From Ralstonia sp. A12 (GTDB lineage: Bacteria > Pseudomonadota > Gammaproteobacteria > Burkholderiales > Burkholderiaceae), in the NCBI RefSeq assembly GCF_000801955.1, contig NZ_JSZO01000002.1, positions 372,001 to 436,000 on the forward strand: a DNA stretch of 64,000 nt, given 5' to 3'. A program made the position numbers and the translations under genes. Below are positions 26,481 to 34,991 of this stretch, one piece after another; the stretch's first letter is position 1; every line of letters begins with the position of its first letter. The notes beneath the pieces are model-generated. The model was not told the DNA's origin and did no database searches. It saw only the letters and a program-made list of their open reading frames with translations.

Positions 26481-27116
26481 CTATAACTGCAACCCGTTGC
26501 TGACCACGTACATGGTCACCTCGGCGTTGTTGCGCAGCTTCATCTTTGAGAGCACCCGCCCCCGATACACACTGACTGTCTTGGCACTGATCTGCAGTGC
26601 CTCGGCAATCTCGCTCAGCGTGCGGCCGGAGCCGAGCATGCGCAGGGTCTGGAATTCTCGGTCAGACAGGATGTCGTGGCGGGGCTTGTCCCAGTCGACG
26701 TTCAGGTTGTCGGCCAACACCTCCACCATGTCGGAAGGCAGGTATTTCTTGCCTTTGGAGATGGCGTTGACGGCGGCCAGCAACTGCGGCTGGCTGGCAT
26801 CCATGGGCAGATAGCCGGACGCCCCGGCCTTGAGCGCGCGCACCGCAAGCAGCGCCTCGGGGTGGCGGCCGAGTGCCAGCACGGCCAGGCGCGCGTGCTG
26901 CTGGCGCACGGTCTTGATGGTCTGGAATTCATCGCCGGTGGCCGATTCCACCGAGAACAGCATGACGTCCCACTCGCGCTGTTCGAGCAGGTCGTTGTTG
27001 GCGTCGCGCAGGTCGGGCACAGCCTCGATCTGCCGGGCCAGGCGTGAATCCTTGAGGATCTGGCGCAGGCCGACACGGGCAATATCGTGCGGTTCGACAA
27101 TCAGAACGTTAAGCAT
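26481..27116 (-). CDS. LuxR-type regulator with pseudo-receiver domain
   Basis: A 211-residue NarL/FixJ-like protein. The receiver domain (residues 1-120) lacks the chemistry for phosphorylation. The acidic pocket reads LIVEPHD, the Asp position reads VMLFSVESATG (Ser instead of Asp), and the usual Lys position reads SGYLPMDAS (Met instead of Lys). The LuxR helix-turn-helix is complete: LSDREFQTLRMLGSGRTLSEIAEAL, then ISAKTVSVYRGRVLSKM. It is divergent from fliC, with 418 nt between, and so may regulate flagellin or itself. It is more like VpsT- or FlrC-context orphan regulators than a kinase partner, but I cannot name an orthologue. Confidence 0.78.
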   Translation of the reverse strand: MLNVLIVEPHDIARVGLRQILKDSRLARQIEAVPDLRDANNDLLEQREWDVMLFSVESATGDEFQTIKTVRQQHARLAVLALGRHPEALLAVRALKAGASGYLPMDASQPQLLAAVNAISKGKKYLPSDMVEVLADNLNVDWDKPRHDILSDREFQTLRMLGSGRTLSEIAEALQISAKTVSVYRGRVLSKMKLRNNAEVTMYVVSNGLQL

Positions 27117-27534
27117 GGGCGTTGCGGGTCAAGCGGGCTCACTTCAGAGCTCTTCTAACCGCCAGCGGGTCATGGACCTGTGGATCAGGCTGGCGGGCCG
27201 TGCAACTCCCCATCTGTGCGGCGGCGCTCTGTGCTCTCTATATATAGGGGCGGGCGCCTTTGAACGGATCGATCGAGTATAGCCGAGGGCCTGCCGGCCA
27301 AGAAGGAGGCCCGGCGCCTCTTTTGGTGGGGGATGAAAGTAGGGGGTGCCGCCAGGCCAAACCGCCGCTCGCGCACAAATTTGTCAAGTTGCCCCTAAAC
27401 TTTCTGCCGCGGCCACCGATAACCTGAGTACAACGCAGACCTGATCCCCTTCAAGTTGCAGGTCACGTTGCCCGGCCTAGCCGGAATGAGCAATCAAACG
27501 GGCAACAACGCCATCGGGAAACTTAGGAGCCGTC
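27117..27534. other. Divergent region upstream of fliC
   Basis: About 418 bases containing the fliC sigma-28 promoter (27396-27422), a long fliC leader (about 105 nt from the predicted start) and the promoter region of the leftward regulator. An AT stretch, CTATATATAGGGG at about 27238-27250, could be a -10 element for either direction. No gene is evident. Confidence 0.4.
27396..27422 (+). promoter_or_regulatory. Sigma-28 promoter of fliC
   Basis: TAAACTTT (27396-27403), an 11-nt spacer, and ACCGATAA (27415-27422): 7 of 8 in each element with exact spacing. The predicted start near 27429 gives a leader of about 105 nt before the fliC ATG at 27535. Confidence 0.85.
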
Positions 27535-28356
27535 ATGTCCCTCAGCCTTAATACCAACATCTCGTCCCTGCAAACGCAGCAAGCACTGAATCAATCGCAG
27601 TCCGCTCTGCAAACGTCGCTGCAACGTCTGTCGACCGGCCTGCGCGTGAACAGCGCCAAGGACGATGCCGCTGCTTACGCTGTGGCCTCCAGCCTGACGA
27701 CCACGCTGAACGCCCAAACCCAAGGTATCCAGAACGCCAACAACGCGCAGTCGTACCTGCAAACGGCCGACTCGTACCTGGGTCAGGTTGAAAACAACCT
27801 GCAGCGTATGAACCAGCTGGCGGTGGAAGCCAACAACGGCGGTCTGTCGACCACCGACCAGGCTAACCTGGACAAGGAATACCAACAGCTGGCCTCGGCC
27901 AACAAGAGCATCGAGACCAACGCCAACTACAACGGCGCCAAGCTGTTCGACGGCTCGGTGACGTCGACGTCGTTCCAGTACGGCCAAAGCGCAGCAACCG
28001 ACGTGGCCAACGTCACCAACGCCAACCTGGCAAGCTTCGGCACGCTGACCGGTACGAGCGTAACCTCGACCGCCAACGCAACCGCAGCCCAGGCCGCGAT
28101 CGCCACCGACCTGACCAGCCTGAAGGCCGCCCGCGCAAGCCTGGGTGCCCAGCAAAGCGGTCTGACCTCGACCATCAACACGTTGACCTCGTCGAACACC
28201 GCTCTGTCGGCCGCCAAGTCCACCATGATCGACACCGACTACGCTGCTGAAACGTCGAACATGACCCGCCAGAACATCCTGCAGCAAGCGGGTACGGCCA
28301 TGCTGGCGCAAGCCAACTCGGCACCGAACAGCATCCTGAACCTGCTGAAGGGCTAA
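27535..28356 (+). CDS. fliC: FliC, flagellin
   Basis: A 273-residue flagellin. The N-terminal D0/D1 region (SLNTNISSLQTQQALNQSQ, SLQRLSTGLRVNSAKDDAAA) and C-terminal region (MTRQNILQQAGTAMLAQAN, SAPNSILNLLKG) are conserved. The variable middle is very short (about residues 140-190), giving a small filament subunit. That segment is rich in Ser and Thr, which could be O-glycosylation sites given the sugar genes nearby. Strong AGGAG site before the ATG. It has its own sigma-28 promoter and terminator, so it is monocistronic. Confidence 0.96.
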   Translation: MSLSLNTNISSLQTQQALNQSQSALQTSLQRLSTGLRVNSAKDDAAAYAVASSLTTTLNAQTQGIQNANNAQSYLQTADSYLGQVENNLQRMNQLAVEANNGGLSTTDQANLDKEYQQLASANKSIETNANYNGAKLFDGSVTSTSFQYGQSAATDVANVTNANLASFGTLTGTSVTSTANATAAQAAIATDLTSLKAARASLGAQQSGLTSTINTLTSSNTALSAAKSTMIDTDYAAETSNMTRQNILQQAGTAMLAQANSAPNSILNLLKG

Positions 28357-28411
28357 TAGCAGACTGATGCGGGCTCGGCCGCCTGGCGGCTGGCTGCAAG
28401 AGTCGGTAGGG

Positions 28412-28444
28412 GCCGGCGCTCTTCGGGGCGCCGGCTTTTTTTTT
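28412..28444 (+). terminator. Intrinsic terminator of fliC
   Basis: An 8-bp GC stem (GCCGGCGC with GCGCCGGC), extendable by two pairs over a TTCG loop, and a run of nine T. It separates fliC from fliDST. Confidence 0.9.
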
Positions 28445-28504
28445 GCTGAACGACGGTTGAACGACACCCCACTTCATCAGGGGTGGCGTATGGGCGCCAT
28501 GCCC

Positions 28505-28531
28505 TAAAGAAGTGGCAGGCGCTGCCGTTGA
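28505..28531 (+). promoter_or_regulatory. Sigma-28 promoter of fliDST
   Basis: TAAAGAAG (28505-28512), an 11-nt spacer, GCCGTTGA (28524-28531): 6 of 8 in each element, exact spacing. It lies after the fliC terminator and about 37 nt of leader before the fliD ATG. Confidence 0.6.
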
Positions 28532-28574
28532 CAAGAGAGACTTCCGTCGGCGAAGACGTTCACCAGATTCGATC

Positions 28575-30620
28575 ATGGCGACCACCACGACCTCTTCCAC
28601 CACCAGCAACTACGTTCCGCCGATCTCCATCCCCGGTATTGGGACGAGCATCGACGTCAACTCGCTGGTCTCCAGCCTGATGAGCGTGGAAAGCCAGCCG
28701 CTGACACAGTTGCAGACTCAGCAGAGCTCGTACCAGACGCAGCTCTCGGCTGTGGGTACGCTCAAGAGTGCGCTGTCGACCTTCCAGACTGCACTGTCGA
28801 ACCTGACCACCGCGTCGAACTACAGCGCCATGAAGGCGAGCGGCTATGACTCGTCGGTGCTGAGCGCATCGGTTACCGGCTCTGCCCCGGCCAGCTCGTA
28901 TGCCGTCAATGTGACGCAGCTGGCGCAATCACAGGTGCTGGCCGCGCAGGGGCAGACGTCAACCACGGCAGCCATTGGCAGCGGGTCGTCCACCACGATT
29001 TCTTTCTCGTTCGGCTCGGTGTCGGGCGGTACGCTTTCGGGCGGCAAGTACACCGGCGCCACGTTCACGCAGAACGGCAGCCTGGCGGGTGGTTCGATCA
29101 CGATCAACTCGTCCAACAACACGCTGGCCGGTATTCGTGATGCGATCAACTCGGCCAACCTGGGCGTCTCGGCCAGCATCGTGGATGACGGCAGCGGCAA
29201 TCCGTACCGTCTGGTGCTGACCTCCACGGCGGGCGGTTCCAACTCGGAGATGAAGATCTCCGTGTCGGGCGACTCAACGCTGCAATCGCTGCTCTCGCAA
29301 GATCCGGCCGGCACGCAGAACCTGAACGAGGTGACCACGGGCCAGAACGCCCTGGCCACCGTCAACGGCATTGCCGTGCAAAGCCCGACCAACACGTTGT
29401 CGAACGTGGTGGATGGCACGTCGTTCACGCTGGCCAAGACGGGCAGCACCACCGTGACGGTGGCCAACGACCCGACCGCCACCACCAACGCCATCACCAG
29501 TTTCGTGAATGGCTACAACGCGCTGCGCACGCAACTGAACAACCTGACCAACATCGACACCAGCAACAGCGCCAACAACGGCCCGCTGGCAGGCGATGTG
29601 AGCACCAAGACGCTCATCAACCAGATTACCGATGTGCTGGGCCAGGCCATCGGCAGCGGCCAGTATCAGTCGCTGGGCAGCGTGGGCGTGACGATGAATT
29701 CGGACGGCACGCTGGCGGTCGACAACACCAAGCTGTCGGCGGCGATTGCCGCATCGCCCAGCCAGGTGGCTGGCCTGTTTGCCGGCACGGGCACGGCCAC
29801 GGATGCGCTGGTCAACGTGCCGACGTTTTCGAGCACCACGCAGTCGGGCAGCTACGCCGTCAGCGTTTCGCAACTGGCCACGCAGGGCTCGCTCTCCGGC
29901 TCGGCCGCGGCCAACACGACCATCACGGCAGGTTCCAACGACACGCTGGCGTTCAACGTCAGCGGTATCGCCGTCAACGTGACGATTCCGGCCGGCAGCT
30001 ACAGCGCTGCGGGCCTGGCCGCACAGGTCCAGAGCCAGATCAACGCATCGTCGAGCCTGCAGAGCGCCAAGATCACCGCATCGGTGTCGGCCAATGCTGG
30101 CGGCGTGCTGAGCATTACCGACAGCCAGTTCGGTTCGATCTCGTCGGTATCGGTGTCGGGCAATGGTGCTGCGTCCCTGATGGGCGGCAGCCCCACCGCA
30201 GTGATTGGCCAGGACGTGCAGGGCACCATCAACGGGGTGGCGGCCACGGGTTCGGGTCAGAACCTGTATGGCGCGACGGGCACGGCCGTCGATGGACTGA
30301 CCGTGCAGGTGACCGGCGGTGCGCTGGGCAGCCGCGGCACGGTGACAGTGCAGCGTGGTTATGCCGCGCAACTCAACACAGTCATGACCAACCTGCTGTC
30401 GACCACCGGCATGGTGCAGAACGAGACGGACTCGATCAACAGTTCGCTCACTTCGCTCGCCAGCCAGATCAGCAGCATGCAACTGCAGTTGAGCAACAAG
30501 CAGGCCCTGTACTACACGCAGTTCAATGCGTTGTCTGCAGCGGTGGCCAGCATGACGAATACCAGCACCTACCTGACCACGCAGCTCGCGGCCATTGCGA
30601 ACCAGACCAAGAGCAGCTAA
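28575..30620 (+). CDS. fliD: FliD, filament cap protein
   Basis: A 681-residue filament cap and capping chaperone. It opens with a Thr/Ser-rich tail, then PPISIPGIGTSIDVNSLVSS and LMSVESQPLTQLQTQQSSYQ, the FliD N-terminal helix. The C-terminus has the long coiled helix (NSSLTSLASQISSMQLQLSN). It is much longer than the enterobacterial protein of about 470 residues because of extended Ser/Thr/Gly-rich surface domains (about 170-560). The ATG at 28575 has a weak ribosome site. It is the first gene of fliDST. Confidence 0.93.
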   Translation: MATTTTSSTTSNYVPPISIPGIGTSIDVNSLVSSLMSVESQPLTQLQTQQSSYQTQLSAVGTLKSALSTFQTALSNLTTASNYSAMKASGYDSSVLSASVTGSAPASSYAVNVTQLAQSQVLAAQGQTSTTAAIGSGSSTTISFSFGSVSGGTLSGGKYTGATFTQNGSLAGGSITINSSNNTLAGIRDAINSANLGVSASIVDDGSGNPYRLVLTSTAGGSNSEMKISVSGDSTLQSLLSQDPAGTQNLNEVTTGQNALATVNGIAVQSPTNTLSNVVDGTSFTLAKTGSTTVTVANDPTATTNAITSFVNGYNALRTQLNNLTNIDTSNSANNGPLAGDVSTKTLINQITDVLGQAIGSGQYQSLGSVGVTMNSDGTLAVDNTKLSAAIAASPSQVAGLFAGTGTATDALVNVPTFSSTTQSGSYAVSVSQLATQGSLSGSAAANTTITAGSNDTLAFNVSGIAVNVTIPAGSYSAAGLAAQVQSQINASSSLQSAKITASVSANAGGVLSITDSQFGSISSVSVSGNGAASLMGGSPTAVIGQDVQGTINGVAATGSGQNLYGATGTAVDGLTVQVTGGALGSRGTVTVQRGYAAQLNTVMTNLLSTTGMVQNETDSINSSLTSLASQISSMQLQLSNKQALYYTQFNALSAAVASMTNTSTYLTTQLAAIANQTKSS

Positions 30621-30672
30621 GTCAGGATTGAAGCAACACCCATAACAAGATCACACAGCGAGGACCTTTTCC

Positions 30673-31101
30673 ATGTACGCAGCACGCCGCGCCATCGGTG
30701 CCTACGCGCAAGTCGGTATCGAGACGTCTGTGGTTGACGCCAACCCGCATCGATTGATCGCCATGCTGTTTGACGGTGCACGCGCGGCCGTCAAGCTGGC
30801 TGCCGCCTCCATCGAGCGCGGCGACCTGCCCACCAAGCTGCGTGCGTTTGACAAGGCCATCTCGATCATCGGCCAGGGTTTGCAGGCTAGTCTCGACCAC
30901 CAGCGTGGTGGCGAGATCGCCGTGCAGCTCAATGGCCTGTACGACTACATGCTGCGCCGCCTGCTGGTGGCCAACGGCACCAATGACGTGTCAATGCTTG
31001 CCGAGGTTGACGGTTTGCTGGCTTCGCTGCAGGATGCTTGGCTTGCCATTGGCCAGCCGGGTGCGGCGGCCCCCAGCAACCACCTGAGTGTTGTGAGCTG
31101 A
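30673..31101 (+). CDS. fliS: FliS, flagellin export chaperone
   Basis: A 142-residue helical chaperone that caps the C-terminus of flagellin before export. It shows AYAQVGIETSVVDANPHRLI and MLFDGARAAVKLAAASIERG, the family signature, then the third and fourth helices (GEIAVQLNGLYDYMLRRLL). GAGGA precedes the ATG. It follows fliD by 52 nt. Confidence 0.93.
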   Translation: MYAARRAIGAYAQVGIETSVVDANPHRLIAMLFDGARAAVKLAAASIERGDLPTKLRAFDKAISIIGQGLQASLDHQRGGEIAVQLNGLYDYMLRRLLVANGTNDVSMLAEVDGLLASLQDAWLAIGQPGAAAPSNHLSVVS

Positions 31102-31171
31102 CGCCGTTTGCTGCACACCAGCCGCGCAGCAAAGCGATTTCTTTATCGAATTCGGCCCACCTGGAGCCAAC

Positions 31172-31528
31172 ATGCACCGCCATATCCCGATCAAGGACAG
31201 CGAAAGTCTGTTCGCCTGCTACGAAGCCATCGCACGCCTGACTGCTGAAATGGTCAACGCGGCCGAAGTGGGTAACTGGGAAATCGTCAGTACGCTTGAG
31301 AGCGAAAGCGCCGCCTATGTGGATGCGCTGCGCCGTTCCGAGCCGCATCCCACGCTGTCACGCGACGACATCGAGCGCAAGCGCACGCTGCTCGTGCGCA
31401 TTCTTGAAGACGACGCCCGCGTGCGCGCGATGGTGTATCCGCGCCTGGACCGTCTGCAGAAGCGCATTGACACGGCGCGCCGTGCCAACACCGCCAGCCA
31501 CGCTTACGGCAGCATGGCGCGCTACTGA
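31172..31528 (+). CDS. fliT: FliT, cap-protein chaperone
   Basis: A 118-residue helical protein in the fliDST position. Features are YEAIARLTAEMVNAAEVGNW and EIVSTLESESAAYVDALR, matching the FliT helix pattern. It binds FliD before export and, in enterobacteria, also FlhDC. It converges with the glycosyltransferase gene on the other strand, with 12 nt between the stop codons. Family sequences are weakly conserved, so the call rests partly on position. Confidence 0.85.
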   Translation: MHRHIPIKDSESLFACYEAIARLTAEMVNAAEVGNWEIVSTLESESAAYVDALRRSEPHPTLSRDDIERKRTLLVRILEDDARVRAMVYPRLDRLQKRIDTARRANTASHAYGSMARY

Positions 31529-31540
31529 TTTCTTACGGGG

Positions 31541-32638
31541 TTACCCAACTTCGCGAGGCGCAGGCGCGCCTTGCATCTCCTGCGACAGTGCCAGGTATTG
31601 ATCGGATTTGCGGGCAAGTACGTTGGCCTGCATCTGATACACGGTGGCGAGCTGTTGGGCAGCCAGGAAGCTGCCTCGCCCGACTACGCTGCCATCCATC
31701 CCCGCCTGATCGCCAATCTCCAGGCAACGGCAGAACGCCTGCTCCGCCAGCGGCAGCCACTGCGTGCTGGCATGCTCCGGGTGCTTGACCGCCGCATCCA
31801 CCAACACCAAACCCAGCGCGAAACACAGATCCGGAAAGTCCGGCCATGCATGGATGCTGGCATCCGCGTGCGCCATTGCTTCATCCAGGCGATCAGATTT
31901 ACCCAGGCTGTACAGATAGCGTAGCGCCAGGTTGCGGCGGTAGGGCGCGTCTTGCGGCGCGCGGGCGAAAGCGCGGGCGTAGTAGTCCGCGGCCCTGGCG
32001 TAGTCCTCCTGATGCAGTTCGATTTCCTTGCCGAGCTGGAACAGCACGTAAGGATCTTCCGGCCGATGCTTGAGTTCATCGAGCAGGAGCTGCGTGTTGC
32101 GATCACCTTTCTTCTGCATCTTGGCGGTGGTGTAGCCGTCATGCCGCAGCACGATGGGCAGGCGTTCCGCCTGCAACGATGACACCGGCTGTTCATGGAT
32201 CCGTCCCACGTAGCGCACGCCGCGCGGCAACAATCGGGGGAGCCACGCGATCAGTTGGCTGGCATCTTCGGTCGCATCGGTATCGTTCTTGATGCAGAGG
32301 ATGCCCAGCATCGGGTTGGCGTTGCCCAGAGCGCGCAGGTGCTCACCACCGGACTCCAGCCACTCATCCGCATCCAGGATGAGGTTCCAGTCCGCATTGG
32401 CGGCTTCCAGTGCGGCGTTGCGGGCGGCAGAAAAATCATTCTGCCAAGTCATCTGGCTGACATGCGCACCACATGCCTGGGCAAGGGGGATGGTGTCGTC
32501 AGTGGAGCCGGTATCCAACACCACCATGCGATCGACAAACGGTTTGGCGCTCAGCAGGCAGCGCTCAATGCAGGCGGCCTCGTTGCGCGCGATCACAACA
32601 AGCGCGACCCGCGCCGGGTTGGTGGGAGTGGATTGCAC
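31541..32638 (-). CDS. GT2 glycosyltransferase with C-terminal TPR-like region (copy A)
   Basis: A 365-residue GT-A glycosyltransferase of the WaaE/KdtX-like type. N-terminal ALVVIARNEAACIERCLLSA and VVLDTGSTDDT bind the nucleotide sugar; LILDADEWLESG holds the DxD-type metal site. Residues about 195-345 are helical repeats resembling TPR (AADYYARAFARAPQDAPYRR). It is a paralogue of 41841-42971 with long identical N-terminal stretches. Such GT2-TPR proteins are common beside flagellin genes and often glycosylate flagellin; that role is inference. It lies right after fliT on the opposite strand. Confidence 0.82.
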   Translation of the reverse strand: MQSTPTNPARVALVVIARNEAACIERCLLSAKPFVDRMVVLDTGSTDDTIPLAQACGAHVSQMTWQNDFSAARNAALEAANADWNLILDADEWLESGGEHLRALGNANPMLGILCIKNDTDATEDASQLIAWLPRLLPRGVRYVGRIHEQPVSSLQAERLPIVLRHDGYTTAKMQKKGDRNTQLLLDELKHRPEDPYVLFQLGKEIELHQEDYARAADYYARAFARAPQDAPYRRNLALRYLYSLGKSDRLDEAMAHADASIHAWPDFPDLCFALGLVLVDAAVKHPEHASTQWLPLAEQAFCRCLEIGDQAGMDGSVVGRGSFLAAQQLATVYQMQANVLARKSDQYLALSQEMQGAPAPREVG

Positions 32639-32725
32639 GGTGTGTCGGGGAGATGAAAATTCGGGATGCAGCCCGGCACGTCAATCCGGCCCGGCTGTGT
32701 GAAGGGTGATGGGGTGGTGGGGCGG

Positions 32726-33169
32726 TTAACCTCGGTCATCTGCTGCAGCAAGCGCATCCAGCAGCGTGCGCAGCACCTCGCGCGTGGCGCCAATCTCGTC
32801 GAGTTCGAGCGGGATCTTGCATGCAAGCGCCTGCGGCACCTTGGTGGCGCGCTCCTTCAGCGTGCGGCCGGTCTCGGTCAGCTCGATGACGACGCGGCGC
32901 TGGTCGTCACGATCGCGTGTGCGCGTCAGCAGCCCCTGTTCTTCCAGGCGCTTGAGCAACGGCGTGAGCGTGCCGGTATCCAGATACAACGTGCGGCCCA
33001 GGTCGCCCACGGCACACGGCGCCTGCTGCCAGCAGGCCAGCATCACGAGGTACTGCGGATAGGTCAGCCCCAGTTCGTCGAGCAGCGGACGGTACAGGCG
33101 CGTCAGCAGATGGCCCGCGGCGTACAGAGGAAAACAGAGCTGCTGATCGAGTGCCAGCACGTCGTTCAC
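32726..33169 (-). CDS. ohrR: OhrR-like MarR-family peroxide sensor
   Basis: A 147-residue MarR winged-helix repressor. The N-terminal LDQQLCFPLYAAG places a cysteine at residue 12, the redox-sensing Cys of OhrR proteins. LGLTYPQYLVMLACW and a wing with DRDDQRRVVIELTETG follow. OhrR represses the organic hydroperoxide reductase gene ohr until its Cys is oxidised by an organic peroxide. No ohr gene is next to it here, which is unusual. It is placed between fliE copy A and glycosyltransferase copy A, same strand. Confidence 0.82.
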   Translation of the reverse strand: MNDVLALDQQLCFPLYAAGHLLTRLYRPLLDELGLTYPQYLVMLACWQQAPCAVGDLGRTLYLDTGTLTPLLKRLEEQGLLTRTRDRDDQRRVVIELTETGRTLKERATKVPQALACKIPLELDEIGATREVLRTLLDALAAADDRG

Positions 33170-33374
33170 GGCAAGACTCCCGGGGACGGTCCTGGCGCCT
33201 GTGCGGCGCGTGCCGCAGTGGCCTGGGCAAGCGGTTTGCGCGTGACCGTGTTCAATGGGACGTCAATATTGCCACGGACGGCACGCGAATTGGGGCGCGC
33301 GCCTGGCGGCAGTTGTAAGCGCGCTTGCCGTCGCTCGATGCTGGCGAGGAGAACCAAGCGACGGCAGGGTCACG

Positions 33375-33704
33375 TCAGATCGACATACTCATGATGCTCT
33401 GGTACGCCGAGACAAACTTGTTGCGCACCTGTACGGCGGTCTGGAGGTCGATGTTGGCCTTCTGCAGCGAGAGCATTACGTCGTGCAGGTCGACGTCGCT
33501 GTTGCCCATCTCAAAGCTGCGCGAGATGGCGTCAGCCTTCTGTTGCGAGGCATCGACCTTGTCCAGCGATGACTTGAGCACTGCACCGAAGTCGACGCTG
33601 GGCTTGGCAGCATCACCGCTGGCGGTGCTGGCACCGACGGCGGAGGACGGCGCCAGCACGCTGTTCATCAGCGAGACCACGGAGTTGGCGTTGGAGAAAT
33701 CCAT
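33375..33704 (-). CDS. fliE: FliE, rod/MS-ring adaptor, copy A
   Basis: A 109-residue FliE protein. It begins MDFSNANSVVSLMNSVLAPS, has a variable Ala/Ser linker (residues 20-35), and ends with the conserved helix pair. From SRSFEMGNSDVDLHDVMLSL to the final MSMSI it is identical to copy B at 43048-43389. FliE joins the MS ring to the rod and is normally single-copy next to fliF. This copy is separated from fliF by the 9-kb sugar island. Its Glu/Asp pattern and C-terminus look fully functional. Confidence 0.93.
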   Translation of the reverse strand: MDFSNANSVVSLMNSVLAPSSAVGASTASGDAAKPSVDFGAVLKSSLDKVDASQQKADAISRSFEMGNSDVDLHDVMLSLQKANIDLQTAVQVRNKFVSAYQSIMSMSI

Positions 33705-33716
33705 GTTGCGTTCGGC

Positions 33717-34991
33717 TTAGGGAAATTTGGCGAGCGTTTCGAGTTCCGACACGAAGTGGACTTCGCGGCCGGCCGGCACCGGAATGTCCATCGGAATCGG
33801 CGTCACGACGACGGTGTGGTGTGGAATGGCGGCATCGTCGTCGAGCACCAGGAACTCCGCCCCAGCAAAACCCTGCGCGTGCGGGAAGACCTGCAGCGGT
33901 GCGCGACGCAGGGTGGCGTACTTGGGCGGCTCGGGCTTGAACGGGTCGAGCTTGGTCAGGTATTCAAATGCGGCGTTGACGCGGTACAGGTCGTACGGCG
34001 CGGGCAGATCGGCCACTTCACCTAGCGCGCGGACGCGGTTGGCGATGTAGTAGTTGTTGATCCAGTCGCCGCCCTCCTGGGTGCGCAGGCGCAGTGCCAC
34101 CTTCATGCGCACCAGGATGAACTGGTTGATCGCGTTCAACCACTCCGGCCGCTCAGCCGCCGGCAGCGTGTGCGAGAACTTGCCGAACAGATATTCCAGG
34201 CCGCCGCGATAGCGGTCCCACGCAAACTTCACTTGTTCGTTGCCGGCCTGGGCGCGGGTCTCGTCCGCAAAGTAGCGCGAGACCGAGCGGTAGAACGGTG
34301 TCTTGCTGAAGTACACCGCGCTGGTGCCCAGCATTTCCGCCGCATGCACGAAGGCGTAGAACGCATGCTCCGGCGCGCTGAAATAGAGCCGGTTCATCAC
34401 CTCGCGACGCGCCAGGTAGATCTCTGGGAACAGGTGGTGCGACAGGACCAGCGCCAGCAGCTTGGGATAGTCGTGCTGCTCGATCAGGTAGTCGTCGTCC
34501 TGGCGATAGAAGGCGGTCAAGTCCTGCCGGGTCGGCAGGTCATGGATGAGCCACGGCGCGAAGATGACATCCACGCCAGGGTTGCGCTCGAAGATGTCGA
34601 TGTTGTTGTTGATCTCCGCCAGGATCGGCAGGTCGTCGTCGGCGTGGTAGAGCACGTACTTGCCCTGCGCGCTACGGTACAGCTCACTCAGGTTCCGGTC
34701 GGAGCCCAGGTTGGACGGGCGCCGGAAATACCGGATGTTCAGTTTGTCCTGATACCGGGCCACGACTTCCTCGGTGGCATCGGTGGAGCAGTTGTCGCCA
34801 ATCAGCAGTTCGTAGCTGAACTTCAGCTCGCCAATCTGCGTGACCAGTTCGGTAAGCAGGTTGTCGAGGTAGCGGGCGCGGTTGTAGGTCGGAATACAGA
34901 CGCTGAGTGCGACCTGCTGGACCACCTCATCCGGCTTCTGAGGCGCCAAGGCTGCCCCGGCTTCGGTTTGGATTGCTGCAATCTCACTCAT
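33717..34991 (-). CDS. GT2 glycosyltransferase
   Basis: A 424-residue protein with an N-terminal GT-A fold: LSVCIPTYNRARYLDNLLTE, ELLIGDNCSTDATEEVVARY, and VLYHADDDLPI as the metal-binding DxD region. The C-terminal half (about 250-424) is not a recognised domain. It has no membrane helices and is presumably cytoplasmic. It ends 13 nt before fliE copy A and begins 4 nt into the WbqC-like gene, so it is the last gene of the island operon. It probably transfers the sugar built by the upstream genes. Acceptor unknown. Confidence 0.83.
   Translation of the reverse strand: MSEIAAIQTEAGAALAPQKPDEVVQQVALSVCIPTYNRARYLDNLLTELVTQIGELKFSYELLIGDNCSTDATEEVVARYQDKLNIRYFRRPSNLGSDRNLSELYRSAQGKYVLYHADDDLPILAEINNNIDIFERNPGVDVIFAPWLIHDLPTRQDLTAFYRQDDDYLIEQHDYPKLLALVLSHHLFPEIYLARREVMNRLYFSAPEHAFYAFVHAAEMLGTSAVYFSKTPFYRSVSRYFADETRAQAGNEQVKFAWDRYRGGLEYLFGKFSHTLPAAERPEWLNAINQFILVRMKVALRLRTQEGGDWINNYYIANRVRALGEVADLPAPYDLYRVNAAFEYLTKLDPFKPEPPKYATLRRAPLQVFPHAQGFAGAEFLVLDDDAAIPHHTVVVTPIPMDIPVPAGREVHFVSELETLAKFP

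Noticed and set aside
33166-33357. 63-codon leftward frame between fliE copy A and ohrR
   Set aside because: No convincing start or ribosome site, Pro/Arg/Ala-rich, and overlaps the ohrR start; could be leader sequence.
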